Positions 45,312-53,200 of a DNA stretch of 64,000 nucleotides are shown piece after piece. Within the stretch, counting starts at the first letter, position 1. Each line of letters starts with the position of its first letter. A model generated the notes under the pieces. The model did no database searches and was not told the origin of the DNA. It saw nothing but the letters and a program-made list of their open reading frames with translations. Made by a program: the position numbers and the translations under genes. This DNA is from an uncultured Burkholderiales bacterium (GTDB lineage Bacteria; Pseudomonadota; Gammaproteobacteria; Burkholderiales; Burkholderiaceae_C): positions 26,775 through 90,774 of the forward strand of contig CAILYC010000063.1 in the NCBI GenBank assembly GCA_903838355.1, read 5' to 3'.

Positions 45312-46415
45312 ATGAAACTGGGTTACTTCACCATGCCCGTGCACCCCGCTCACCGAAGCGTCACACAAACGCTCAAGGAGGACCGAGAAATCATCATCTT
45401 GGCCGATCAACTCGGCTACCACGATGCATTTGTAGGGGAGCATTTGACCGATTTGGTGGAAAACGTCACGAGTAGCATGCTTTTTCAAGCCTCCTTGATC
45501 CATTCGACCCAAAACATTCGTCTCGGAACGGGTACCACCAATTTGTCACACCTGCACCCGGTGTTGGTGGCGTGTCATGCCGCCATGTTTGATCACCTCT
45601 CAGAGGGCCGGTTTATTTTGGGTGTGAGCCCCGGTGCGTTGCCCTCAGATGCCGAGGCACTGGGGATTTTCGACGAAGACCGCAATCAAATGTTTGCCGA
45701 GTCCATTGAGGTCATCCTCAAAATTTGGGCTTCTGGCTACCCCTTGGATATTGATTTGCCCAACAACCGCTTCAAGGTCTCTACAAAAAAAACCTATGAT
45801 GAGGTGAGCAACACGGGGATGATGTACAAGCCCTACCAAAGCCCACGCCCAGAAATCGTTGGAACGGTGGTGGCCCCCTTTTCCAAGGGCGTGATTGCCA
45901 TGGGAGAGAAAGATTTTCACCCACTGTCGGCCAATTTCCTCTTTGACAAATGGCTCAATTCGCACTGGGACAATTACGCAACGGGCAAGGCTAATGTGGG
46001 GCAAATCGCCCAAAGAGCCGATTGGCGTGTGGCGCGCACCATCGTCGTTCACGATGACGAGCACGTGGCCCACGACTACGGTCGATTGTCTGAACAAAGC
46101 CCCTACCGCTTTTATTATAAGAATTTGTATTACAAATTAAGAAAAGGCAAACGCGATGCGGTTTTTACCCTAGACGGTAAGACTCCTGAGCAAGCGGTGG
46201 ATCTCAATGAAATCTTAAAGCAATTGGTGATCACTGGATCCGTGAGCGAAGTGGTGGACCAGATCTTGGCTTTATATCAACGCTTGGGCGGTTTTGGTGA
46301 GCTCGTCTATGCGGGTCTGGACTGGAGCGACCCTGCCATCTCCAAGAGATCCATGGTCCTCATGGCCGAACAAGTGATCCCTCGGGTTAACAGTGCTTTA
46401 AAATCCACCATCTAA
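45312..46415 (+). CDS. Luciferase-like (LLM) flavin-dependent oxidoreductase
   Basis: TIM-barrel FMN-dependent monooxygenase of the bacterial luciferase family, 367 residues: MKLGYFTMPVHPAHRSVTQTL, ADQLGYHDAFVGEHLTD, FQASLIHSTQNIRLGTGTTN, HPVLVACHAAMFDHLSEGRF, LGVSPGALPSDAEALG. It needs reduced flavin from a reductase not encoded here. CAGGA precedes the ATG. Operon with the carboxymuconolactone-decarboxylase-like gene 16 bp downstream and perhaps the amidohydrolase at 47308. Confidence 0.88.
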   Translation: MKLGYFTMPVHPAHRSVTQTLKEDREIIILADQLGYHDAFVGEHLTDLVENVTSSMLFQASLIHSTQNIRLGTGTTNLSHLHPVLVACHAAMFDHLSEGRFILGVSPGALPSDAEALGIFDEDRNQMFAESIEVILKIWASGYPLDIDLPNNRFKVSTKKTYDEVSNTGMMYKPYQSPRPEIVGTVVAPFSKGVIAMGEKDFHPLSANFLFDKWLNSHWDNYATGKANVGQIAQRADWRVARTIVVHDDEHVAHDYGRLSEQSPYRFYYKNLYYKLRKGKRDAVFTLDGKTPEQAVDLNEILKQLVITGSVSEVVDQILALYQRLGGFGELVYAGLDWSDPAISKRSMVLMAEQVIPRVNSALKSTI

Positions 46416-46431
46416 AAAAGGAACACCCATC

Positions 46432-47004
46432 ATGACCCAAGACCGCATGCCCCCTTTGTCGGACAGTGAGATGACGCCTGAACAAGCCGCCAGCCTGGCC
46501 GCACTCACCAATGGCCCAAGAGGCAAAATAGGCGGGCCTTTTGTGCCGCTTCTCAGAAGCCCAGAGCTCATGAATCGACTGCAGCATGTGGGGGAGTATT
46601 TGCGCTACCACAACAGCATGGGACTCAGAAACTCAGAGTTTTCCGTGCTCATTGCCGCTCGCCACTGGTCCCAACCTTTTGAGTGGCATATCCACAGCGT
46701 CATTGCCAAAAAGGAAGGCGTGAGCGAAGAGACCATCCAATCCATCAATGAAGGCACTCGTCCGACGCACATGAGCGACGATGAAGGCATCATTTTCGAT
46801 TTTCTGGGCGAGCTCAAAAGCAATCAAAGCGTGAGTGACCCCACATGGAAACGTGCCGTGACTCGCTTTGGTGAGCAAGGGGTCGTGGACATGATTGCCC
46901 ACTTTGGATACTACAGCTTGTTGGCCATGCTCATGAATGCAGCTCGTACACCACTGCCTGACGGCGTTAAAAGCGCCCTGGTGAGCATGCCAGCGTGGGA
47001 TTAA
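46432..47004 (+). CDS. Carboxymuconolactone decarboxylase family protein
   Basis: AhpD/CMD-fold protein, 190 residues. Seen: GGPFVPLLRSPELMNRLQHVGEYLRY, LRNSEFSVLIAARHWSQPFEWHIH with the Glu-Trp-His-x-His pattern in place of the AhpD CxxC, and a second helical repeat with FGEQGVVDMIAHFGYYSLLAML. The lack of CxxC argues against a peroxidase and for a decarboxylase or unknown role. Tightly follows the LLM oxidoreductase. Confidence 0.85.
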   Translation: MTQDRMPPLSDSEMTPEQAASLAALTNGPRGKIGGPFVPLLRSPELMNRLQHVGEYLRYHNSMGLRNSEFSVLIAARHWSQPFEWHIHSVIAKKEGVSEETIQSINEGTRPTHMSDDEGIIFDFLGELKSNQSVSDPTWKRAVTRFGEQGVVDMIAHFGYYSLLAMLMNAARTPLPDGVKSALVSMPAWD

Positions 47005-47027
47005 TGGTCAATGGGTCTGGGCATCCC

Positions 47028-47130
47028 TTAGAGCTTGAGACCCAAGAATTTGGTGGCATTGCCCCTCAAAAGGGTCCGCTTTTGTGCGGCACTCAAAGCC
47101 TTGGTGTTCACGATCAAATCGATGGAGTGC
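47028..47130 (-). pseudogene. 3' remnant of an amidohydrolase-2 gene
   Basis: On the minus strand a 34-codon stretch reads HSIDLIVNTKALSAAQKR then TLLRGNATKFLGLKL and a stop, closely resembling the usual C-terminus (xxKxxILGGNAxRLLGL) of amidohydrolase-2 proteins. Upstream of it the frame has no further family similarity and is closed. It points in the opposite direction to the intact amidohydrolase at 47308. Confidence 0.6.
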
Positions 47131-47307
47131 TTACTTAAAATACCTCAAAACAGGCTCCCAACGAGCCTTGAGCAAGTGGAAAACGCATCATGACACAACG
47201 GTGAATCCTCGCTTGGCAAAATCCAATCTTGGCTGTATGCTTTGAGCGCATCACCGAAAGACGAAAACTTTATTGATTTCAACTCGAATAACAAGACCTC
47301 AAAGAAT

Positions 47308-48462
47308 ATGACCCAGATGAAGCCTTATCAATGCACCTGCAATAACAACGAATCTGCCCTTTTGTCATCTTTCCCAGACGCTTGCCAGCAACCCAATACT
47401 GGTCGGCGTGGATTCTTAAGTGGTCTGGGATCCTTGGGCGCAGCGGCGGGACTCTCTGGCGTGGGTGCTGGCCTGCTGGCCAGCACCGGTCTCAGCGCCA
47501 ATGCACAGACGCCAAGTGCGGCAGTAGGCAAACCCTACCGCATTGACATTCATCACCACTTGTACACCCCCAACTATTTGGTTGAACTCAAAAAATACCA
47601 TGGCCCCCCCGCGCCTCCATGGTCACCACAAAAGTCACTTGACGACATGGACATGAACGGCATTGCGACCTCAGTACTCTCCTTGCCTGTACCTGGCGCG
47701 AACTTTAACAACATTGAACTCGATCGCCGCATGGCACGTGAGGCCAATGAATACGCAGCCCAACTGGGACGCGACCACCCAGGTCGTTTTGGCTCCTTTG
47801 CCGCACTGCCTTTGATGGACACCGAAGGTGCCATGAAAGAAATTGAATACGCCATGGACACATTGAAGGCCGACGGTATTGGTCTCATGACCGGTTATGG
47901 CGACAAGTATTTGGGTGACCAACGCTTTTGGCCAATTTGGGAGGAGCTCAACCGCAGACGTGCCACCATCTATGTACACCCCTTGCTTGCGAATTGCTGC
48001 AAAAATCCATCGGCTGACTTTATACCTCCTGCTGTGATTGAGTACGCCACCGACACGTCCCGCACCATTGCAAGCATGCTCTACGGAGGAGCGGCCAACA
48101 AGTTCCCCAACATCAACTGGATCTGGTCTCACAGTGGTGGCACCATGCCTTTTCTTTGGAGCCGCTTTACTAGGCAAGAGCTTGACATGAAAGAGGCCGC
48201 CAAAAAAGTACTGCCCAATGGCGTCTTGGCCGAAGTACAGCGCTTTTACTATGACACGGCACAAGGCAACCACGAGGGCGCCATCGCCGCGCTCAGAGCG
48301 ATCGTGCCCACCTCTCACATTCTCTTTGGCAGTGATTTTCCTTACCGCAGTGCGTCCGATGAACGCGAGGGTCTGGCCGCCAGAAACTTCTCCCCTGAAG
48401 AGAGGATGGCCATTGACCGAGGCAATGTTTTGCGGATCATGCCGCATCTTAAAACAATTTAA
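47308..48462 (+). CDS. Tat-exported amidohydrolase-2 family protein (ACMSD-like)
   Basis: Paralogue of the window's first gene. From the ATG at 47308 it has about 384 residues: an N-terminal cysteine-containing stretch (YQCTCNNNE, PDACQQ), then Tat motif GRRGFLSGLGSLGAAAGL, then IDIHHHLYTPNY (metal HxH), IYVHPLLANCC, IWSHSGGTMP and FGSDFPYRS with the catalytic Asp. A TTG at 47242 would add 22 residues and is not favoured. It may be the last gene of the LLM/CMD operon, though 300 bp with a gene remnant intervene. Substrate unknown. Confidence 0.87.
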   Translation: MTQMKPYQCTCNNNESALLSSFPDACQQPNTGRRGFLSGLGSLGAAAGLSGVGAGLLASTGLSANAQTPSAAVGKPYRIDIHHHLYTPNYLVELKKYHGPPAPPWSPQKSLDDMDMNGIATSVLSLPVPGANFNNIELDRRMAREANEYAAQLGRDHPGRFGSFAALPLMDTEGAMKEIEYAMDTLKADGIGLMTGYGDKYLGDQRFWPIWEELNRRRATIYVHPLLANCCKNPSADFIPPAVIEYATDTSRTIASMLYGGAANKFPNINWIWSHSGGTMPFLWSRFTRQELDMKEAAKKVLPNGVLAEVQRFYYDTAQGNHEGAIAALRAIVPTSHILFGSDFPYRSASDEREGLAARNFSPEERMAIDRGNVLRIMPHLKTI

Positions 48463-48915
48463 AGCTTCATTTTTTGGAAATCTGACTGGACAACTTTTCA
48501 AGCCAATAAAATTAATAAAGATTTTCATCAACGAAAGAGCAAGGTGCCCAGAAAAATTGAGCCACCCCCATTCGATGTATAAAAATCATCATGGCTGGAA
48601 TCGTGTTTCCAACTGCGTTTTTTTAGGGTCACGGCCAGCACTTATTTGCTCTTGAATTTTGCAAGTCTTGCACTTCAAGGGCCTCCCATAGGTGACCCTT
48701 GAAGCTCTTGCCCGTATGGGTCTAATGCTGACTGTGGCCCGCCAGAAATTCTCACTTCAAGCCCATCACCAAACCGTCAGCAAAGGTATTTTTTTTCTTT
48801 AAACCGTGCGCGCAACATCGTTCACAATGGGTCTAAGACAAGGGTTTTCCCGTCGATCGATGGTTAATTCAAAGTGCTACATTTTGCTATTGAAAAACCC
48901 ACCATTAATTCCGTG
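48463..48915. other. Intergenic region with hairpin and direct repeat
   Basis: No gene is supported. A perfect 9-bp inverted repeat CTTCAAGGG-N14-CCCTTGAAG is at 48673-48704, and ATGGGTCTAA occurs at 48716-48725 and again at 48827-48836. It probably holds the amidohydrolase terminator region and the promoter of the monooxygenase. Confidence 0.5.
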
Positions 48916-50826
48916 ATGATGTCCAATTTTCCGATCGACACAGAACTCAGGGAAATCCTGAAGGACGCTCATCTACCAAGTCTTTTGGGTACCTTGGCTC
49001 ACGCCACGCATCAACTGACACTGCTCAGAGATGAATTTCGACCGAACTACATTGAAACTGCTGCTGGCTTTCAGCCGCAAGGAGGCCTCTCGGCCAGTGC
49101 GCAAGATAATGCACGCGAACTGGCGTTTAACGTCATACAAGAATTGCGCAAAGGCGTCTATGACGACCAAGCACCACTGGCAAAAGCCCAAGTACGTCAG
49201 ATCATGGAGTACATGGTTGGACCATTCTCAGACGATCACTTCACCTTGCTTTTGAATGAATTGGGACTGTCCGATTACACGCAAGCCCCTCAGTGGCATA
49301 AATCCAAACTTGCTCCAGATAGAGATTTCACGGTGGCCATCATCGGTGCTGGCCTAGCGGGTGTGGGCGCGGCATATCGCTTGAAGCAAGCCGGCATACC
49401 CTTCGTGATCTTGGAAAGAAACCACGAAGTTGGCGGTGTTTGGTCGGAAAACAATTACCCCGGATGTCACCTCGATACCAGCAACTTTAATTACAGCTAT
49501 TCGTTCAACCAGAACCCTCACTGGCGAGAAGAATATGCAAGCCGAGAGGCTGTACTGGAGTACCTTCAGGGCAGCGCAGAAAAATTTGGTCTACTCGAAC
49601 ACATACGTTACAGCACTGAAGTGGTGACGGGCCAATACAACGAGAGTGATGGCAGTTGGAACCTGACGCTCAAAAAGCCGGATGGCAGTAGCGAACAGCT
49701 TCTCGTGCAAGCCTTGATCAGCGCCGTTGGCCAACTCAACCGTCCAAACTATCCTGCTATCGAGAACATCGACATTTTTAAAGGACATGCCTGGCACACG
49801 GCGCGCTGGAATCACGAGGTGGATCTCACCGGCAAGCGAGTGGGCGTCATCGGCACAGGTGCGAGCGGCTTTCAGGCGATCCAAAAGATTGCGGAAGTCG
49901 CCGGCGAAATAACCGTGTTTCAGAGGTCGCCACCCTGGGTGAGGTCCACGCCCGGCTACAACAGCCTTTTGAAGAAAGGCAGTCGCTGGCTCTTTGCCAA
50001 TGTTCCCAATTACCACCGGTGGTTTAGAGTCTATCGAATGTGGGTCGGCATGTGTCGACGCGCCTATACAGAGGTGGACCCCGCCTGGAAACACCCGGTT
50101 TCTATGTCGCAAAAGAACGAGGAGCTGCGTGAGTTGATGATGAATCAACTCGAACAATCCTTGGCAGATCGACCTGACTTGCTCAAGAAAATGACGCCGG
50201 ACTACCCACCTTTTGCCAAGCGCTGTGCATCGGACGACGGCAAGTGGTTTGCAACTCTCAAGAAGCCGAATGTAAAACTGGTGAGCGAAAAGATCACCAA
50301 GGCGCACGAAGGCTGCATCGAGACTGCCGACGGGGAGCTCCACGATCTAGAGATCATCGTGTACGGCACAGGTTTCAAGGCAGCTGACTTCCTCTCTACG
50401 TTACCGCTGACTGGGCGCGGTGGCGTCAAACTACAGGATCAGTGGCATGGCGATGATGCTCGTGCCTATTACGGCATCACCGTTCCCAATTTTCCCAATC
50501 TGTTTTGCCTGTATGGTCCGAACACGAACATCAACGGCAATGCCAGTTTGGTGCTGCTATCTGAAGCCGGCGCCACTTACATTGTGGAGTGCATCAGGCT
50601 ACTGATGGAATCCAAAAAGCGTGGAATGGAAGTACGCCAAGAAGTGTTGGACCGCTTCAATGATCGCATCGATGCCGCCAGTGGCTCAGTGGTGTATGGC
50701 GCTGCAACAGTGAAGAGTTGGTATAAAAATGCCAGTGGCAGATTAACCCAAAACTGGCCGCTGCCGACCGTCGATTACTGGACAGGAACGCGCGAAGTGA
50801 ATAAGGAAGATTATCTGTTCCTTTAA
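48916..50826 (+). CDS. Baeyer-Villiger monooxygenase, 4-hydroxyacetophenone-type
   Basis: FAD- and NADPH-dependent type I Baeyer-Villiger monooxygenase, turning a ketone into an ester in the cytoplasm. About 636 residues with a 140-residue N-terminal extension, the size of 4-hydroxyacetophenone monooxygenase. Seen: FAD Rossmann VAIIGAGLAGVGAAYRL (near 141), GGVWSENNYPGCHLDT, the fingerprint FKGHAWHTARW (near 288) matching FxGxxxHTxxW, and NADP Rossmann GVIGTGASGFQ (near 310). The open frame begins at a GTG at 48874; ATG 48916 or 48919 is more likely. A Bug gene follows. Aryl-ketone substrate is an inference; no esterase for the product is adjacent. Confidence 0.87.
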   Translation: MMSNFPIDTELREILKDAHLPSLLGTLAHATHQLTLLRDEFRPNYIETAAGFQPQGGLSASAQDNARELAFNVIQELRKGVYDDQAPLAKAQVRQIMEYMVGPFSDDHFTLLLNELGLSDYTQAPQWHKSKLAPDRDFTVAIIGAGLAGVGAAYRLKQAGIPFVILERNHEVGGVWSENNYPGCHLDTSNFNYSYSFNQNPHWREEYASREAVLEYLQGSAEKFGLLEHIRYSTEVVTGQYNESDGSWNLTLKKPDGSSEQLLVQALISAVGQLNRPNYPAIENIDIFKGHAWHTARWNHEVDLTGKRVGVIGTGASGFQAIQKIAEVAGEITVFQRSPPWVRSTPGYNSLLKKGSRWLFANVPNYHRWFRVYRMWVGMCRRAYTEVDPAWKHPVSMSQKNEELRELMMNQLEQSLADRPDLLKKMTPDYPPFAKRCASDDGKWFATLKKPNVKLVSEKITKAHEGCIETADGELHDLEIIVYGTGFKAADFLSTLPLTGRGGVKLQDQWHGDDARAYYGITVPNFPNLFCLYGPNTNINGNASLVLLSEAGATYIVECIRLLMESKKRGMEVRQEVLDRFNDRIDAASGSVVYGAATVKSWYKNASGRLTQNWPLPTVDYWTGTREVNKEDYLFL

Positions 50827-50979
50827 ATCTTTCCCTTCACCCACGATATTGACTCGATGAACGCTTGGAACGATCCCCTTGCTAGAGGTGGTAGGGGTCG
50901 ACTGGTGACGCAGTGGCGTCGCAGCGAACATCCAGGCCAAGTCGACCCGTTAACTGCAATACCCTGAAAGACGATCGAT

Positions 50980-51948
50980 ATGATGCTACAAAGTCTCGCC
51001 AAATTAATTTTCACCGTTGGTCTCGCATTCTCATTGTGCGCTCACTCGCAGGATTATCCGAGCAAGCCGATCAAGCTCATTGTCCCGATTGCAACAGGCG
51101 CCGCCTTTGACACCGTCACGCGCCTCTTGGCTGAAAAGTTGCACAACAAGTGGGGCCAACCCGTGATCGTCGAGAACCGTGCAGGCGCCTCTCACAACAT
51201 GGGGGCCGAGGCAGTGTTCAGGTCAGCGCCAGACGGTTACACCATGCTGTTTGCTCCGCCGCCAGCTTTGGTCATCAACAAGAGCCTTTTCTCCAAGCTC
51301 GCATACGACCCAGATGCCTTTGTGCCTGTCTCGGTTGTCGTGTCCACTTACAACGTTTTGGCAGTGAATACCAGTGTGCCTGCACAGAGCGTGCAGCAGT
51401 TGATCGCCTACGCCAAAGCAAATCCTGACCGGCTAAACTATGCTTCGGCCGGGAGTGGGAGCACGCCGCACCTTGCTGCAGAAATGTTCAAGACAATGGC
51501 TGGTATCACAATCGCACATATCCCATTCAAGGGTACCAGCCAAGCGATCTTAGAAGTCATGGGAGGTCGGGTGGATATGATGTTTGTCGATATCGGCTTG
51601 GCCCTGCCACACATTCGCTCAGGCAAACTTCGCGTTCTGGCCGTTGCCAGCGAGAAGCGTAGCAGCGTTTTGCCAGAGACACCTGCAATGTCAGAGGTGC
51701 TACCAGGCTTTCTGTCCGTCATCTGGTTGGGCGTGGTGGCACCGACTGGCACCCCGCCTGCAATCGCCAACCAGTTCTCCAGCGCGATTGCCGAGATACT
51801 GAAACAACCTGACGTCGCCAACCGGCTACTCGAGCTGCATTTCGATCCGATTGGCAGCACGCCCGATGCAATGTCGCTCTTCATGGGTCAAGAACGCGTG
51901 CGCTGGAAAAAAGTCATTCGCGACAGCGGTGCAACTGCCGACCAATAA
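50980..51948 (+). CDS. Bug/TctC family solute-binding protein
   Basis: Bug-family protein, 322 residues. Signal MMLQSLAKLIFTVGLAFSLCAHS; marks DYPSKPIKLIVPIATGAAFDTVTR (GAAFD for GGxxD), ENRAGASHNMGAEAVF, APDGYTMLFA, HIPFKGTSQAILEVMGGRVDMMF, VIWLGVVAPTGT. GAAAG precedes the ATG. It follows the Baeyer-Villiger monooxygenase by 153 bp and ends 32 bp before the first tRNA-derived repeat, so it marks the edge of the catabolic DNA. Ligand may be an aryl ketone or acid (inference). Confidence 0.9.
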   Translation: MMLQSLAKLIFTVGLAFSLCAHSQDYPSKPIKLIVPIATGAAFDTVTRLLAEKLHNKWGQPVIVENRAGASHNMGAEAVFRSAPDGYTMLFAPPPALVINKSLFSKLAYDPDAFVPVSVVVSTYNVLAVNTSVPAQSVQQLIAYAKANPDRLNYASAGSGSTPHLAAEMFKTMAGITIAHIPFKGTSQAILEVMGGRVDMMFVDIGLALPHIRSGKLRVLAVASEKRSSVLPETPAMSEVLPGFLSVIWLGVVAPTGTPPAIANQFSSAIAEILKQPDVANRLLELHFDPIGSTPDAMSLFMGQERVRWKKVIRDSGATADQ

Positions 51949-51979
51949 AAAGTCGGAGGTACCTTTATTTTTGGGGGAA

Positions 51980-52027
51980 TTTGGTGGGACGGGCGAGATT
52001 CGAACTCGCGACCAACGGATTAAAAGA
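51980..52027 (-). repeat. tRNA 3'-half, attachment-site copy 1
   Basis: Read on the minus strand this is CTTTTAATCCGTTGG, a T-arm with GTTCGAATC, and an acceptor end GTCCCACCA. It is the 3' half of a tRNA whose anticodon loop reads TTT (Lys-like). The 5' half is absent: the bases before it do not pair. It is identical over 48 bp to the copy at 53005. Such partial copies are typical attachment-site duplicates left by tyrosine-recombinase islands. Confidence 0.85.
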
Positions 52028-52173
52028 AGTCTGATTGACAAAGAATACCAATAAAATCAATCGATTAAAAGCGCAAATTGTCGTTATGCGATTGCGTGCG
52101 CGATTCAACTTGGTACGCCGCGCTCCTTTTAGTCTTTCGATATGTCACGTTTGATCTTTGCTCCACAACGGAA

Positions 52174-52202
52174 TTGACAAATCCTCTGTGTGTGCATAAA
52201 AT
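52174..52202 (+). promoter_or_regulatory. Strong sigma70 promoter of the toxin-antitoxin pair
   Basis: TTGACA, 17-bp spacer, TAAAAT. The -10 box ends only six bases before the toxin ATG, so transcription would begin at or next to the A of the ATG and the toxin mRNA would be leaderless. Confidence 0.7.
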
Positions 52203-52209
52203 ACACACA
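52187..52209. promoter_or_regulatory. Inverted repeat over the -10 box, likely autoregulatory operator
   Basis: TGTGTGT-N9-ACACACA, perfect seven-base arms that cover the -10 element and the transcription start of the toxin-antitoxin promoter. This fits repression by the antitoxin or complex. Confidence 0.55.
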
Positions 52210-52493
52210 TGGAAAATGCCAAAATATACAATTGGAACCCAGATAAAAATCAATTGTTGACAAAAGAGCGAGGTATTACATTTGAACGTATCGTTTTTGC
52301 AATTGGCTCTGGTGACGAGTTAGCTGTTCTAGAACACCCAAATCAAGAAAAATATCCAGGACAAAAGATTTCAATCGTACAGGTCGATGATTACGTTTAC
52401 GCCGTTCCGTTCATAGAGAACGACACAGAAATTTTTTTGAAAACAATCATTCCTAGCCGAAAGGCTACTCGGCAATATAGGAGTCAATCATGA
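52209..52493 (+). CDS. BrnT-like toxin of a type II toxin-antitoxin pair
   Basis: 94-residue RelE/BrnT-like putative ribonuclease toxin: YNWNPDKNQLLTKERGITFERIVFAI, HPNQEKYPGQKISIVQVDDYVYAVPF, and FLKTIIPSRKATRQY, the conserved C-terminal segment of this toxin group. No Shine-Dalgarno is possible because the promoter abuts the ATG. Its stop overlaps the antitoxin start by four bases (ATGA). In contrast to some TA operons the toxin gene comes first, as is usual for BrnTA. Confidence 0.82.
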   Translation: MENAKIYNWNPDKNQLLTKERGITFERIVFAIGSGDELAVLEHPNQEKYPGQKISIVQVDDYVYAVPFIENDTEIFLKTIIPSRKATRQYRSQS

Positions 52494-52771
52494 AACCAAA
52501 AATAAAATACGATGAAGAAGAACTTGGCATACTAGAAGCTTGGGAGACTGGGGCACTGAAACCGGTGAAGAACTCAGAACAAGAGATTAAAAAGCACAAA
52601 ACCGTTGCTTTGGAAACCTTCAAAAAGGACCAACGTCTCAATATTCGCATCTCCAGTAGAGATCTAAAGAATTTGCAAGCTCGTGCACTTGAGGAGGGGA
52701 TCCCTTACCAAACATTTGCGGCAAGTGTTTTGCATAAATTTGTGAGCGGTCACTTGGTAAGTCAACGCTAA
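52490..52771 (+). CDS. CopG/BrnA-like antitoxin
   Basis: 93-residue partner of the toxin. Acidic N-terminus (YDEEELGILEAWETGALKPV) for toxin contact and a C-terminal ribbon-helix-helix-type segment LNIRISSRDLKNLQARALEEG then IPYQTFAASVLHKFVSG, very typical of this antitoxin group. AGGAGTCATC places a ribosome site before its ATG inside the toxin gene. Probably represses the promoter at 52174. Confidence 0.85.
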   Translation: MKPKIKYDEEELGILEAWETGALKPVKNSEQEIKKHKTVALETFKKDQRLNIRISSRDLKNLQARALEEGIPYQTFAASVLHKFVSGHLVSQR

Positions 52772-52970
52772 TAGTTGAGACAAAATACAGGAAGTGATAA
52801 TTTCTGACCCACATCAGCAAAAAATTATTACAAACAAACAATAGCGTTAAAAATGTTTAAATTGGTATGAGACCTATTCATTCAGGTGAAATTTCGAGAG
52901 AAAACCAAATTGGGAAGAGCCAAGTATCCAACTCCAGACTTAGATACTTTTAGCAAGCCACAAATGAAAA

Positions 52971-52988
52971 AACCCTCTAAGGAGGGTT
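52971..52988 (-). terminator. Intrinsic terminator, minus strand, downstream of the tRNA-derived copy
   Basis: AACCCTC-loop-GAGGGTT followed on the minus strand by a run of T. It sits right behind the CCA end of copy 2, as expected for the terminator of the original tRNA gene, so copy 2 probably keeps the flank of a once intact tRNA. Confidence 0.75.
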
Positions 52989-53004
52989 GATTTCATTTTG
53001 TTTT

Positions 53005-53052
53005 TTTGGTGGGACGGGCGAGATTCGAACTCGCGACCAACGGATTAAAAGA
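53005..53052 (-). repeat. tRNA 3'-half, attachment-site copy 2
   Basis: Identical over 48 bp to copy 1. Again only the anticodon loop onward is present, so it is not a functional tRNA. Beyond the identity both copies share AATAAAATCAA about 22 bases further on. The AT-rich island begins at this copy. Confidence 0.85.
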
Positions 53053-53200
53053 GTATTTAATTAATAAAAAGTCAATAAAATCAAGGCTAAAAATTAGGTG
53101 CGTAGCAAAGTGCGTAGTTAATCCAACTCTTTGCTTTGATATTGTTAGTAACTTGAACACAACTTAATTTACTATCAATTAAATCAGTTTTTTTCAAAGC

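Larger units (their letters stand above)
52772..53200. other. Accessory intergenic region containing terminator and att copy
   Basis: AT-rich, no gene seen in 52772-52970. The rest holds the terminator at 52971 and attachment copy 2 at 53005. Just right of the copy, GTGCGTAGCAAAGTGCGTAG (53099-53118) contains a direct repeat of GTGCGTAG, possibly recombinase arm-type sites. Confidence 0.5.

Noticed and set aside
51980..52027. A functional tRNA(Lys) gene
   Set aside because: Only the anticodon loop to CCA part is present. The preceding bases cannot form the 5' anticodon strand, D-arm or acceptor strand. The same holds for the copy at 53005.
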